Below are positions 1 to 13,559 of a stretch of 64,000 bases of DNA, piece after piece. The stretch covers positions 1,534,242,782 to 1,534,306,781 of the forward strand of contig NC_090444.1 of assembly GCF_031143425.1 (NCBI RefSeq), read 5' to 3'. Each line of letters opens with the position of its first letter. Position 1 is the first letter of the stretch. The translations under genes and the position numbers were made by a program. The notes beneath the pieces are model-generated. The model did no database searches and was not told the DNA's origin. It saw only the letters and a program-made list of their open reading frames with translations. This DNA is from Pleurodeles waltl. Lineage: Eukaryota; Chordata; Amphibia; Caudata; Salamandridae.

Positions 1-3000
1 TCTGGTGTTCTTCTGTGCAAGAACAACACAAAAAATATAAAAATTAGTTAAAAGATGGTGATATTAAACCCATATCGCTTAATAGTAAGATTCCAAAATC
101 GAACTAATCTCAACTTGGTTCAGTCTGGTTAAAAAATAGGAAATCATTTTCACTAGTTACTAACCTTTTCGTTCTGCTTGCTATTTGCTCCCAACAATAT
201 TAATGTGTGGTGAAATTAAGCTATTTAGTAAATTAGATTGTAAATTTAGTAACATATAACATTGTGCAGCTCGATGTCACTTCTACAAATTCTATTGGTG
301 AGTTTGTGAGTGTACCCGTAAAGAAGAAATGGAGAATTTTGAAAACAAGGAGTGAACATGAGAAATGTACCTAATAGGAAGATGGAAATTAACAGGTCAG
401 AATGAGTGCCACCTGTTTAAGCTACCCTGGATCCAAAGTTCTCATATTTGGAGACCAGATGGCATGTGGGGTAGTGTAAACGTCCGCCTTAGGAATTTCA
501 ATAACAGTTGCATGCATTTGGATAGAGGCTAAAACTAAATGACAGAATTGAAATAATGGTCGTCTGGTGGATGACATTTAGCAGTTATGTAGGGATACCG
601 TGGTCATATTTGGGCCATGTACAATGTGGCTGAATCAGCCTCAGTAACTAGCCCCCTACCAGGCACCTTCCCAATAAACTGTTCACTCCCTTGCTCCAAA
701 TATTTAAAAATTAGATACCTGATGTCCTGTTGCCCTCACACACCCCCCTCTGTAAATCCCTCCCGGTACTAGCATTAAAGAACTACTTGGCTTCGTGACA
801 CCCTTTCTCCTCATGTGTAGTAAATCCTTCCCCTCCCCACCAGTATTTAGCCACCCTCCCACAGCAACCAAGGCAAATCCTTTCCCCTTCCAAAAATGTG
901 TAGCCTGTGCCTTGCCACCCTCCCCATTAACCATTTGGCATTCCTTTCCCCACAGTACTTGAAGATGTGCTTTCCATTGTACAGTCTGACAGTTGAGAGG
1001 GAAAGCCATTGCCCACACAACACAAATTCTCTGTCAGCCCCTGCCTCACTTGGCAAAAATTCCCTGTCTGCACAGGTCTACAAAAAACAGCAGCTGTCAG
1101 TATGCATTGGTGCCGCCACAGGGCTGTTAGCATTCTACTGCTGCTCTGTTCTGGAGAACCGAGAGACAAAGGAAAAGTCAAGTAAGACAGCTGTGGTTCC
1201 ATCATAGCATTAAGGTCAAAGAAGGACTGGAGGAGCTAGGAAAAGAAGAGAAAAGCAAGCACTGTCCTATGTACGTCACAAAGGTGAAACAATGCTTGCT
1301 CCCATTGGAAAACATGTGCAACAATTAATCCGTACAAATTTAGTTAGCCTCACATTCTCATATTCCAAAGTGTAAAATACCTACTGATCACTTGTACTCA
1401 ATTAGATTTTAAAATGCATTGCCATTTAATTTGAATTCTTCTCATAAAAATGGTGTAAGCTAATGTCTCCATTCCTTCAAATTTGTTTAATGTTTTTGTG
1501 TGACTTCAACATTATGAGAATTGCTTTGCATTCAGGTTGTGGTAGCTAGGACTAAGATCAACCACCCCTCTTCGTTGCTTGAGACTTTTTGCTGAAAGTT
1601 AGCACGAGCAGAAGACAGGATAGTTTGACACACCGGTCTCAGAGACCCAGTTCACCAAATTCTAGGAACTTCTGCAAAAATTTGCAAAACTGGCAGAAAA
1701 GATCACAGGGCAGATCAGTCCAACCCTAGATCACATCTTAACATGGCAGCAAGAATTACCAATATAATCTTTGGGAAAGAAGCATTTAGTGCATTTCTGG
1801 AAGATGACAGGCTCACAGACCAAGTGTGCTGAAAAAATGCATTTTACCTGGTGAATTAAAAGCACTACAATTCAAAGCATGGAATGCACTGTGAATGAAG
1901 TGGTAATGGAAGGCACTGTGAACTGGTGACAAACTAAAGCACAGAGACCTCGCAAACACGAGTTGAACTGTTTATACTAAAGGTACTAGGATCTGAAGTG
2001 ATAAAGTTTTAAGTACAAAGGCGCTGCTTAAGGAAGGAGTAAAGAACTGGCTCCTGAAAGATCAACAAACTGGAGGGATAGACAAGGCAATAGACGAGAA
2101 GAATGGGAATGGGAAGTACACAAATGCAGTGGCAAGCTCAAGCTAGAGATTCTGGATGGGCCCGAAGCAATGGCATGAAAACAGAGGTCACAGGGTTGCA
2201 GCACAAGGGACTTAAAGCAGCCGTACCACGTGGAATAGGCAGCAACAGCAGTAAAGCAAGACGTGGAGCTACTCTGGACTAGTAACAGGAGCAGTGGCAG
2301 CAGAGCAATGGTACCATGGGTCAAATGTAAGCAAGGAAAATTACCTTGAGTATAAAAGACAGCCACAACCGGAGTGAAATGTGCCTCCCACACACCTGAG
2401 CCCTGGTGCCTCTGGACCAGCTGCTTTAATGCTATCTACTACCCTGAACAGGAGCACTGAAGGCTGATTGATGCAATGCAACAACTGGGGACTCGAGTAA
2501 AGGAGCAAACACCGGACAAAGAAAAACCAAGTTGAGCTATGCATGCAGAACAAGGTACAAACATATAAAGCCATGCAGCACACTCTGAAGTAATGAAGAG
2601 CTCGGAAATCATGCTACTTAAATACAATCATCCAAAAGAAGCAATCACAGAGCAGAAGAGGAACTCACCCCATCCCCGGCACGTGGAGTGGGAAGCCTCA
2701 ACGCCACAAAAGTATCTCCTTCCTCAGTTTCTCGGTACTGAACGTGCATGAGGGTGTCTCTATTTCAGTTGCTTAGTGCTGCATGCTCTCCGCCGTTTCC
2801 ATTGTTACTATCTCTTTCAGGCAGAGCCTCGGTGTGCCAGCTGGAGAAGGTCTCTTTGGAGAGTGGACGGGGCTCCCAGGTGGAAAGACTGCAGGTGGAA
2901 AGTCCCTCTTACATTGGAGGAGTCTGTACCTTAAATATACTCGCTGAAAGCTTGCAAACATTTTAATTGGCCCCGGTCTGGATATGAATGGTGCACATAA

Positions 3001-5460
3001 TGTTCATTTACTCTTGACTCCCCCTCTGGATGTTCATTTAGTCTTGACCCCTCCTCTGACTTTGATCTTTCTCTTTTAGCCAGGAGGTGACGATGGGCTT
3101 GAAGGAGGCGACGAGTTGTGGGATAATTATGCTTTAAATAGTTACAGTTAAAATAAGTGATATATTGCTTTGTGCTTGTTTTTTTATTGCTAGGTTTTGT
3201 GGGGTTGGGCTTGGTCAAGGTATTGTGGAGGGGCCCCATGTGAAAACCAGGTTTGACTGTAGAGCATGTTGATATAACTTGGTTAACTGTGTTCTCTTTT
3301 AAGTTATTTTTATCACTAAAACTCCAATCTATTTTTTTGATGTCGATTGGAGTGGTGTAATACTTTTAAAAGGAGAGTGACAAATGGGCAGAGGTATGTT
3401 AGGGCCACCCCTCACCATCCCCTAGCTGTTTTTTGCGGGACCGGGGTAGGGGTTGGAGGATTGGGCGATGGGGTTCCATAAAGTTTTGTTACTCCAATGC
3501 ACTAGAGACAAAAAAACAGGGAGGTTTCACACGAAGCACCATGGATGATATTAAATGTGCTCTTCTCAGAGTTTTAAAAAGAGGAATCGAAGATGCTCTC
3601 TTGACTGCACGGAGACTGTTGTTATTAGAATACTATATAGATGTTTCCATGCTTTCAGAATCCCTGGCAGGTACATAATGGGAAGGGTTGTCCGTGCATC
3701 CCTTTTCAGAATACGGGCATCTTTAGGAAAGATGTGGTACAGCATGTAGAAGCTACAGATAATGTGCACGTGAAAACTGTAAAATCTGCCTCAAGAAATG
3801 CATTCAGTCAATTTTACTATGTACATCCAGGAACAGATTCAGGTCCCTGTTCTGCTACATTGATCTCATTAGATTCACAACCAATAAACCATCTGCAGTT
3901 TTTCCACTTCCAATCCAAAACCTAATAATGAGGAGGAAAACTCGTGTGACTTCATGAAAAGTCGAACTGTGGAGCATAACAAGCAGCAAAATATTTCTCA
4001 GACCTCTTAAACTATGCATTAGGCAATAACCTGTAGATCCGGTGTGAGTCATCCTGAGCTTTTGTGTTTGATTCTTTAATGCAGATACCGATAAAAAGGA
4101 GTACCAAGCATCTAGGTGTATATATATTGAAGTCACACTGAAACCTGGGATGGGTGGACACACTACAAAAACTGCATTTGGTGTAGGAATGGAAGTTGGA
4201 GTACTTTCAACTAGTATCAAACCACTCTTCCCCCCAAAAAACGTTATTAAAATATAATAACATATCCGCCAACGGCAATAGGTGCAAGCAAGGTTGGCCA
4301 TTTCAGCACATGCCTGAAGTCAACTCCACGTCTGTATGAACCCTAATGCAGCAGAATGAAATAGAAGGGGTTAAGACACTGAGTCTAGCAATACCTGCCC
4401 GTGATGTCACCCCATAGTGCCCCTGTGATCGTGGGCAATAAAAGACATTATTCATGTAGGGCAAGATCTTTTTTCTGTTATCAGCATTATTCAATGGATT
4501 TATTCGGTTGTTTGGTATCCCTCTGGTTTGAGAGACCATTTGGAACCTCTTTCCAAACCCCCTCAACCCAAGCTCCCCAGAAGAATGAGCAACCATCTTC
4601 CCCTCCCGGTCATTCCTGGATGTTCCAGGTGCCCCCTCTTTTCCCATGACACAGACGTGGGGACACATTGCTGGAGTATAAACAGCAGCAGTTTATTAAC
4701 TTGTACATCACAAACATAAACATGCAATTCTGGTCATCAAGTTCAATGTACAATGTAAGGTTTTTTTCTGTGTCCTTCCAGTTAACCTGGGTCCGCTTGT
4801 TGCGTTACTAGTCGCCAGTGTTCCCTCACAGCCTTTTATCATGAGGAGCCTTGGTTAGCGTTTCTGCGACTAGGCATCCCTTTCTACCGAATAGCAGTCG
4901 GCAGACCCCTAGCCTTGCCCGGGCTCCAAGTGCTGTGTCTGCCTGTTGCTAAACCTTGTTGACTTTTGTCTGCTCCCTTTTGTCCCTGCCATGAGGCATC
5001 CCAAGGACACTACCTGACCAGCTCTTGTTCTTTAGGCTAATGTGCTATCCATCTGGCTGTGTTTTTACCACCTCAAATGGTGGCGGTCACTTGAATTCTG
5101 GGGTGCCGTTCAAGATCCCTTCTTAAGCGGTGTGATGGCTGTTGCCTTCATGCCTTATTGGACTGTTTGAAGCACACCAGCCAATCGGCATGCCTCTCCT
5201 TCGCGGGCTTGAGTCTCCTGTGGCCAGCTGGTCACGTCCTCAGGAGGCATTAGTTGCGGGCCACAAACTGGTCCACTGAGCTGACCGACATGTGAACCAG
5301 AACTCTGTTAATTCTGGTGGGATCAGTAAAAGGAGTTACCTGCCCCATCTGTATTATATATTTTACAGAAAAGCAGAAACATTTATTTCTATATTTTCCA
5401 ATTATTCTGAAATCAGAAGTAACTTCCAAAACAAGAATTTCTAATGTCTGCATTATAGAT
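1..5460. other. AT-rich sequence without recognisable gene
   Basis: I see no gene here. Open frames are short (under about 150 codons), overlap on both strands and contain no motif I recognise. The 650-1060 stretch is C/T-rich on the plus strand. About 4690-5250 is more GC-rich and may be an old transposon remnant, but I could not identify paired termini or a coding motif. No CpG-island promoter, splice-bounded exon or RNA gene stands out. Confidence 0.5.
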
Positions 5461-6025
5461 CAGTGGTTCCCAAGCTTTTCACTTCTGTGGAGCCCCATTT
5501 TATCATTAATGGAACCCAGGTACCCTTTCTGAATCACTACTGGAATCTGGGAACCCCACTGCCGAGTCAGTACTGAAAGCCGGAGACCAGAGCCTAAATA
5601 GTGTTGGTGATTTGAACTGCAAAACAATATACAAAAATACGGAAACAAGCATTCCATCAAACAGATACACAAATAGTAACATTTTTCATTTATTTTGCAA
5701 ACAAATAATTTTAAAAAAAATTAATAGGAAGGTTGGAGCTTTTCTAAATTGAATTAGAGCCACACATCGTTCACACTACATTCTATTTGATGCACCTGCA
5801 CTGCTCCCATGAATTTAATCTGAAGTTACAATTTTTTTGTCTCCAATTTCAAATTCCTTGACATTCACAATATGTTTTAAAATGTTCATTTCTACATTTA
5901 GCCACTGTATTTATATACACTTTATTGATCTGTTAATAATAGTTCATTTTCTAAGCAGTCACTGAGTCCCTGAGCAGGGTTCGCACACCCCCAGGGGTCC
6001 CTAGACCACAGGTTGGGAACCACTG
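5461..6025. mobile_element. Non-autonomous hAT-type DNA transposon (MITE-like)
   Basis: The element begins CAGTGGTTCCCAA and ends with the reverse complement TTGGGAACCACTG, a 13-bp terminal inverted repeat typical of hAT/Charlie-like elements. It is flanked by an 8-bp target duplication with one mismatch: TTATAGAT at 5453-5460 and CTATAGAT at 6026-6033. An 8-bp duplication is the hAT signature. The 565-bp interior is AT-rich and has no transposase-like reading frame, so this is an internally deleted or non-autonomous copy that would have needed a hAT transposase in trans. The mismatch in the duplication suggests an old insertion. Confidence 0.9.
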
Positions 6026-6033
6026 CTATAGAT

Positions 6034-9000
6034 AATTCAAAGGTGCAGGAATTGTGATCGGACCACAAGCCACATCTAATGGACCCCTTTAAGCCCTCAG
6101 AAATACAATATATTGAAAACCTGACAGTATGCAATCTTTAATTCTTTCAAACAACATTTATCACATTTCATTATATTTGTCTTATATTTGCACATACGCA
6201 AAACAATATTGAGTATACATAATAGCTTATGCTTCGACTGTTCATGGTTTTCATTTTTCCCAATCCCTAAACAAATGAGAAATAGAAATGTCCCTTCACA
6301 GATTGATATGACTACTGTGACAAATGAAATGCCACAATGTATTTTTTGTGGTATAGAAGCTCCTTTCACGGCCTCGATTAAACAGTGACTCCCCTCCCCT
6401 GCGTTCCTTCAAGTGCTATCGCTCTTTTGTGATTGCACAAGCGCAGCAGCATTTGAAAACACCCTCTTGCCTACAAATCGAAACTACAACAACAAACAGT
6501 AGGATGTGGGTGTGCGCAGCAGAAGATTGATTACCGATTCCAATGTGCAGGCAAAAAATGTGGGAGGTGTACGGAAAATACGAGGGATACGCCGCATCAG
6601 CACGGGGGAGGCTGTAGGAAGGGGAATGTGGAAAATGTTCACAGGGAATTAGGAAACACATGTTCATGATAGGAAACAATAGACACGTTCACACTCTAGG
6701 CACGGCTGTGGCCTTATTTCTGCCTATGCTGTACACCTGTATTCTTAGAATAACGACTTAAGGCGCTATGTTAAGAACAGAGAGGCGAGGGCGCTACATG
6801 CTCCACATGCCCCCTGTCTGACGTTTCTCTCTCTCCATTCCACACCATCAAACGTAGGTGACGAGGACCGACAAAGCAGAAATGGCAAAGCCACAAAAAC
6901 AGTTATGAGATTCCTCTCTGTTTACGCACACCCACCAATGTCGGAAAAAAAAAAAAAAAAAACAACTAAGAAGAACTGGTGCACACGACTTTATGATTGA
7001 GTACGTGAAAAACAAAGCAGTCAATCTATGGCGAACAGGGAAACAATGAATCCAGTTCAACAGTACAGTAAAACGAGAAGCAGGTCATGGGTCAGTCACA
7101 TACTCATATGTATTGTAATCGAATGTATGTCTATAAAAGGGTATCACAATACGCAGGAACTCGATAACACGAGGACACGAGTTATAATCCAGATTTAGGG
7201 AATCACACCTCTAGAGACCGTCACAGCACACCCTCATATGTGCACCAGCCGTCGTAGCTGCTATAAGAAACTAAAAAATATAGAAGTATGCGAGGGAAAC
7301 TATTCTAGATTAAATCTACTCTATGTGTAAGATTCTGAAATACCTGGCCGACACGCGTTTCGTGATATTTATCACTTCACCAGGGCCTTACATTTTGAAG
7401 GCATTCGCTCACAAAATCTTTTGCATTAAAGTCCTAGTACACTTACTCAATTTGTACCAGGTTTCTGAATCTTATACGTAATTAGGAAGAAATAATTAGG
7501 AATAGTGCCACTCGCCTAATTTCTTCTAGAGGTTGTGACTCAGTTGCATTGCTAAAGTGATAATTAACAGGCTTAACAGCTGTATTTTGCAAAAATGTTA
7601 TTGAAATACATCAAACTTTAAATATATTTAGGTGTTAGGTTTGGAAAGTACATATCATCTTGCTTTATGGGCCCTGTAAAGAGCTAAAAAAACCACTTCA
7701 ATAACCGCCTGAATCACGGACAACCACATTTACATGAGGCTGTTGTTCGTCTATTGCAGATAGAGGCACTCGCTTTGCGGAGACTGCTGAAGGGACCAGG
7801 TCTCTCGACGGACATGATATATCTAGATGTTGATGAAAACCATCATTTGCAGTAGTTTTCAGGGTCCCATTGGAAACGAGAGGGGGAGCACTGATGTAAG
7901 CAGAAGCCTAACTAGAGAAGATCCTGCACCCTGATTATTTTACTTCCATCTGAATTTGATTTGGTTTGGCAGATTATCTTGGCAATAGTTGATGTGATTT
8001 ATTTTCTAGGGGTGTTAAGTGGACTCAACGTCTACAACTTAGCAGCCCATTTGCTTCGGTGGCTTAACCGGTCACCGGTCTCTAAGTATTATAAAGACGA
8101 GCATTTTAATTTTTTGTTGTCTGAATTCAGCTGGACAGATTGATCTGCATTGTTTGAGGTGAAATTCACTAAGGGTGTGTAATAAGCGGAAATGGATACC
8201 TTCTCAAGCATACAGTTTAATCCTAAAGGCTTTGAAATACACTAAGAGGATAAGAACTTTACCCTTTATTCTACTGACTAGTGGAGGCGATGTAGTCCAT
8301 CTTCCTGAGACATATGGAAAACATGGCTACATATTTCAGATTTGCTGACCTTCTGTGTTTCACCTGCTGACGTGCATTTTTTCAGTTATTTACACAAAAC
8401 AATACAAGGTCTGAATATTATCTGACATAAATACTGTGCCCTAAGTATTGTGTACAAAAATATCATCCTGATGATGCATAAGTCTGATTGCACCATCATG
8501 TGTTACAGATGTAACATAACAATGTAATCAACAATACGTATACTGCATGTCCTAATGTTAGTAATGTAAAGTGGATAATCCAAATCGTATTACTGAAGGT
8601 GCATTTACAGTAGAACACTAGAAGTTTATATGTGTGTTTTAACGTTTGACTTTAACATGCTGAATTTTAGTACTTATGCACATTGATATTCCTGTATTCT
8701 GATTATGGTACTATGATGTAACCGCAAATAATCACATTTAATTTATAATTCTTGTTTTCATTCATAACTGCAAGATGCACTTATAATCATGTATTCTGAA
8801 TACGCATTGAATGTCTTGTTAAGTTAGCATAATCAAAGGCCTGCATTTTTTGGCTTCTCTTGTTTAACCTTCAAAGTAGAGTTTTGCTCAAGATGAAATA
8901 CTCTGTCTTTACAGGTGAGTCTGCGCGAGTCTACAGTTATTGAAAGGCCTATTGTGTGCTGGAGATAGTGGAGTATGGGGGGATACTTTGGCAAGGATCA

Positions 9001-11804
9001 GGAGCACTAACAAACCGAGAAGAAAAGACTCATGTTTGTGTACCAGGCACCAGGAGATGTCCAAGGTCATACTGATGTTCAGTTCTGGGATGAGAGACCT
9101 GAGGGGAGTTGCCAATTTCATCAGTGCAAAGAAGGGGGAAAACTACTGGTCTTGATGAAATGGATTTTTTGAGGGTTCTGTGGGGTTTAATTGGTATTCA
9201 CCTTGTTAGTTGACAGCAGATTCCATTGAGATTTGGAGGGGTGCAGACCTCTCTGCCCTTATTCTTTTGAGTGGCTTTATTCTATGCATCAACTCTATAG
9301 CTGAACTTCTACTGCGGTTTCTGTTATGCTGACACTTTTCTATATTTCCTAAGCACTTATTAGGATTTTCTCTTTAGTTTAGTTTAGGGTATTTGGATTG
9401 ATTGTGTTTCTACAATGATTAGGCAAGAGGATCACAACTTGTATATATCATCAGATTCTGTTTCTTAGCTTTTGTATTGCTTCAACTGAAACTCGTGTGT
9501 GCCTTATCTCATACGATTTAACTTCAATCAAAGCTTTTCTTCACCTTTGGTGATTTTGTACTTATATAAAATGTTTTTGAGATTTATTTACATCAGTTTG
9601 ACCCTCAATTTGTAGTAAACTTCTGAACTTTATCCTCTGCCTCATGGATGTAATGTGTAACCAAATAGGTTAGGCTAGTAATTGAATCAAAAGGTTGATT
9701 TTAAATCTCCTTTACCTTTCAAGCACCCTAAAAAGGGTCATCGGAAGAAGAAAAGTAGGAATATGGGTTCAGAGTGTCATCAATCCCATTAGATTTATTA
9801 ATAGGAAACCTAAAACCATAGGGATGGTACAATATTTTTGTTTATGATATTGTGACATACAATCAAGTTTAGTTGCTGGACTGAAGAATTATGAGGACCC
9901 TCTAAAACTGCATAGTGTATGGGTGCATCTGCTGGCTAAGGAAGAGGTTCACATCAAAGCAAATGCACACTTTGTGTACTTCTGCCCTGGTGTAATGTTT
10001 CCCTCAGTACTTTTGTCCTAGATTTTATAACTGTGCCAACCCATTAAGTTGCAGTCTGTTCTTGCTGGGGGGAATACATATATGTGCATCATAGTTATAT
10101 CCTTCAGTTTGTAGCTGATTCAGAGCAATCATTTTAATTAAGGGTACCATTACATGTAAAAAAGGAAGGCTAGACTGTTGAGTGCTGGTGAGCTTGGTCT
10201 GATCTCTCAGGTAAGAAAGGCCTGTTCTGAGTGAGTAAACAAGACCACTTGATTAATTGTGTCTCAGGCTGAAGACAGGTCAGACAGCACTAGAGTTTCT
10301 GCTTTGTCTTTATTAAGTGGTGTGCAGACATTAATTATATCAGCCAAAGTAGATTATTGTATGTGCTATTGTGAGGCATAAAACGTGGTTTCTAATCATA
10401 GAGAAGGTTGTGGGTTTCAATTTAACATGAAGGTGGCGTTTAGAGTTTGGAAGAGCGAGAGTCCCACTGAAAATTAGCAAAGCATCTGTCCAGCATAGCT
10501 TGCAGTTCAGAGTTCACCTGCCTCATTTGAGCTGGGGAAAGTACAGGATATCCATCAATAGTCCTAGATGATTGATGATGAAACTCATGACTTGGCCTGG
10601 CTGCCAAGTCATGGGAGGGAGGGGACACTATCCATAGATTCCCTGCTTGGGATGACAGTGTGAGGGATGGTGGTTACAGACAGGGTAATACAACAGTGCT
10701 TGTCACACACAGGGGAAAAATCTCTGTACATCCACTAACTGTTTTACACAAACACGCTCATACATTAGAGTTTATATGTGTAAAACAAACAGAAATACAG
10801 AGAGTTATGAAAAACAACGAGGAGCGCATTCAGTATTTTAGTCAGTCCACAGTGAAAGCTTTGGTGTGGTGACTGCAATGTAGGCTTAGGAATCCCTGGG
10901 GAGCAAACAGGGATCTCCAATTTGGAGCAAAGGCCATAGGCTCCACAACCCCGTTGTTAACAGGCCACCCGCATTTGGTCTAAAAAAACCCTCACAGCTT
11001 AATCAAAATGCTACACCTTTTTGCCACTAAAATGGTTATAGCTACAGGTTGAATCTGTTCTAGTGCATCCTTCCATTTGCAGTATGTTGTACCTAGAAAT
11101 AAATGATTCTTCATCTGTTTTAATTAAGTGGAAAGACTTTACAGTCTAACAGTGTGTGACAATCACAGGGAAAAAGCAATAATGAGAATTATGAGCCTAT
11201 TTTTATTTTTCTATAATGTATGCTATTTCTAGTCTATCAACTATTAAATGTTTAATTTAGACTAAATATGAAAAGATCAATGTTGAATTCATGAAATGAA
11301 TTTTCAGAATTGCAAGAAAGGACATTATTTTGTTTCGGCCCCCACTATTTCTTGTCTTGTTTCACATTATCGGCATATTCATCCCTCCAGTAGGGCCATA
11401 GTAAATGAAACAGAAAATGCCACTGCTGTGGAAGTTAAATGTATTATGTGTTAAAAACCCTCATCTTTGAAGACAAAGGTTTGGCTTCTAGCAACAAGAT
11501 GGTAGTAGTGTGGTTAACACTGGCCATGTAGCAGAAAATAGCCATCTGTTAGGGGGCAAGAAGAGTTGTCAGTACAAAGGGCAGCTTTCACACCATTTCC
11601 ATTGAAAATGAGATCCCACATTGGAATACCAGGAAATAAGAGCTTTATTGCCTAGTGCCAACTGAAACCTTATATTTTGAAAGGCAGATGTAGTACTAGG
11701 AGAGCACTGTACCATAGGGAAATGGCTAGACAGAGGGACAAGTCTTCTGAAGTTGGAAAAAGGCAAGGGCCATATTGAATGAGGGGATTTAAGATGGTGT
11801 GCAG
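6034..11804. other. AT-rich sequence without recognisable gene
   Basis: No coding region is supported; open frames are short and have no family resemblance. A run of about 20 A residues lies at 6942-6961, possibly a decayed retroposon tail, but I cannot define the body of an element in front of it. An imperfect inverted repeat at 7328-7474 is listed separately. The remainder, notably 7500-10400, is AT-rich unique-looking sequence. Confidence 0.5.
7328..7474. repeat. Imperfect inverted repeat, possible small MITE
   Basis: TAAGATTCTGAAATACCTGG near 7328 pairs with the complement of CCAGGTTTCTGAATCTTA ending near 7474. The arms are about 20 bp with a one- or two-base offset. The loop contains a smaller dyad (GTGATA, then TATCAC) beside a GACACGCGTTTCG motif. 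I could not fix target duplications, so the MITE identity is only inferred. It could also be a chance hairpin in AT-rich DNA. Confidence 0.35.
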
Positions 11805-13262
11805 TGAACTATCAATCAATCAATCAAGCGACTTGTGGATCGTGACTTGGCAGGGTCCAGGATCTCAGTTGAAGAGCCAGGTTTTCAGTGCTCTACAAAA
11901 CTCCTGTAGAGTAAGGGAGTTCCTAAGGTGCATGAGGAGGCCATTACTGTCTTTGGCTGGGAGTTATGAGAAGGAGCCTCTTCCTGCTCTGCTGTCGTGT
12001 ATGGAGGGGGTATGGGCCAGTATGAGGGAGGAGCAGCAGCATCTGGAGGGTTTGTAGGATCTCATGCAAGGGTTGATATAGGCAGATATGGAGCTGTGCA
12101 GGTCCTTGAACACATGGGTGAGGAGCTTGAACCTGCATCTCTTCTGAACTGGGAGTCAGTGGAGCTTTTTGAGGTGGGGTGACGTGGGTGCGATGAGAGA
12201 CATCCAGGTTGAGTCTTGCTGCGACATTTAGGATGGTCTGTACTCTTTGAACTAGAATAGTCTCGATTCCCATGTAGGGGGTGTTTATTTAGCCAAGTTG
12301 GCTGCTGACAAGGGCTTGGGTGATGGTGTGTCTCACATTTTGGGGAAGCCACTTGAAAATCCTACATAACATGCACAGGATGAAGAAGCAGGAGGAGGAC
12401 AAAGCATTGACTTGGTACCTCAACATGTTTGCTGTCCAGGATGATACTGAGATTCCTGGTGTGCTCAGCGGGGATGGAGTGGGCCCAAGTTGTTTGGGCC
12501 ATCAGAAGGAATCCTAGGGAGAGCTGTCGCTGCTGAAAATCAACACATCTGTCTTGTCTGTGTTAAACAGTTATTCCTCATCCAATTCATGATGCAAATA
12601 ATGCATTGGTGGCAGTTAGTTCTGGTGGAGGTAGAGTTTTCGGAGAAGGAAAGGATGAGATGCATCTCATCGGCGTCAGATATAATGTTGAGTCCATGGG
12701 ATCTGACTATATTGGCAAAGGATGGAGATGTAGGCGTTGAAGAGAGTGGGGCTATGTGATGAGCCTTGAGGGACTATGCAGGTTTGGGTTCAGAGGTGAA
12801 GAATGGGAGGTGGACTTGTTGTGTCCTGTTGGTGAGAAAGGAGGTGGTCCATCTGAGGGCCACTCCTTGTCATCAAGGTGAAAGTTGAGGGGGCCCAGGA
12901 ACATGTAGTCCTTTGAGATGTTGGTGAGGGGTGTGATGAGGTTTCAGGAGGTGGTATGATGTCCCAGTAGACGGTATGTGAGGGTTCCCCTAATGGTGGA
13001 TTGCTTGACCGTTTGGATAGTGAAGTGCAGATGTTCTATTGCTGGGATTGTGTTGTCCATGGCGGTGGTTCATTTTCTTGAGTCTCTGTAGATGATGCCG
13101 ATTCCTCCACCTGGCTTGTTGATGCAGTCCCGGTTGGTGATTCTGTATCCTACTGGTATGGGGAAGCAATGTTGAGGGCTGATGCGGGGTTGAGCCCGGT
13201 CTCGGTTAAGAAGACAATGTCAGGCACTAGAGAGTCAATAAGGATCCAGACCTTAGTACCAT
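11805..13262 (-). pseudogene. Decayed Rex1/CR1-group LINE: endonuclease and reverse transcriptase remnants
   Basis: Read on the minus strand, 13262-12850 gives an APE-endonuclease-like start (leucine-asparagine-threonine-arginine-serine-leucine-serine, then LIDSLVPDIVFLTETGLNP). Next comes RT motif B (VPQGSSHSPTLFNAYI, about 12775-12728), a degenerate catalytic box where FADDTQ is expected (SDADEMHL, about 12680), and a C-terminal LHWLPV segment near 12180. Stops and frameshifts break the frame throughout, and much of the region between endonuclease and RT is missing, so it cannot encode an active protein. The 3' end carries a (TTGA)n-type microsatellite at 11810-11827, as expected for this LINE group. 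A tandem purine-rich array lies directly upstream (higher coordinates). The family label Rex1/CR1 rests on motif style only. Confidence 0.8.
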
Positions 13263-13559
13263 GTTTGCTGAGTGAGCGAGTGTTGAGGAGGGTACATGAC
13301 AGCTGGTGGTGGGTATGTGGTGTTGCACATCAAGGGGTCTAGTAGTTGCTGAGAGGGGTTGAGGCTTGCGTATTTTGGCAGCAGAAGAGGCAGAGATTGC
13401 AGATGAAAGGTCCTACCATGGAGTGTGGTGCGGTGGCAGTGTTTGTGGCAGCGTAAAAGGTCAAGGGAGCAAATGGCTATAGAAGTGCAGCTGAAGGTGG
13501 TGGTTGGACCAGGGTTCCTGGCACTGGGCATGGTTATGGTGTGGATGGACTTGTCTTTG

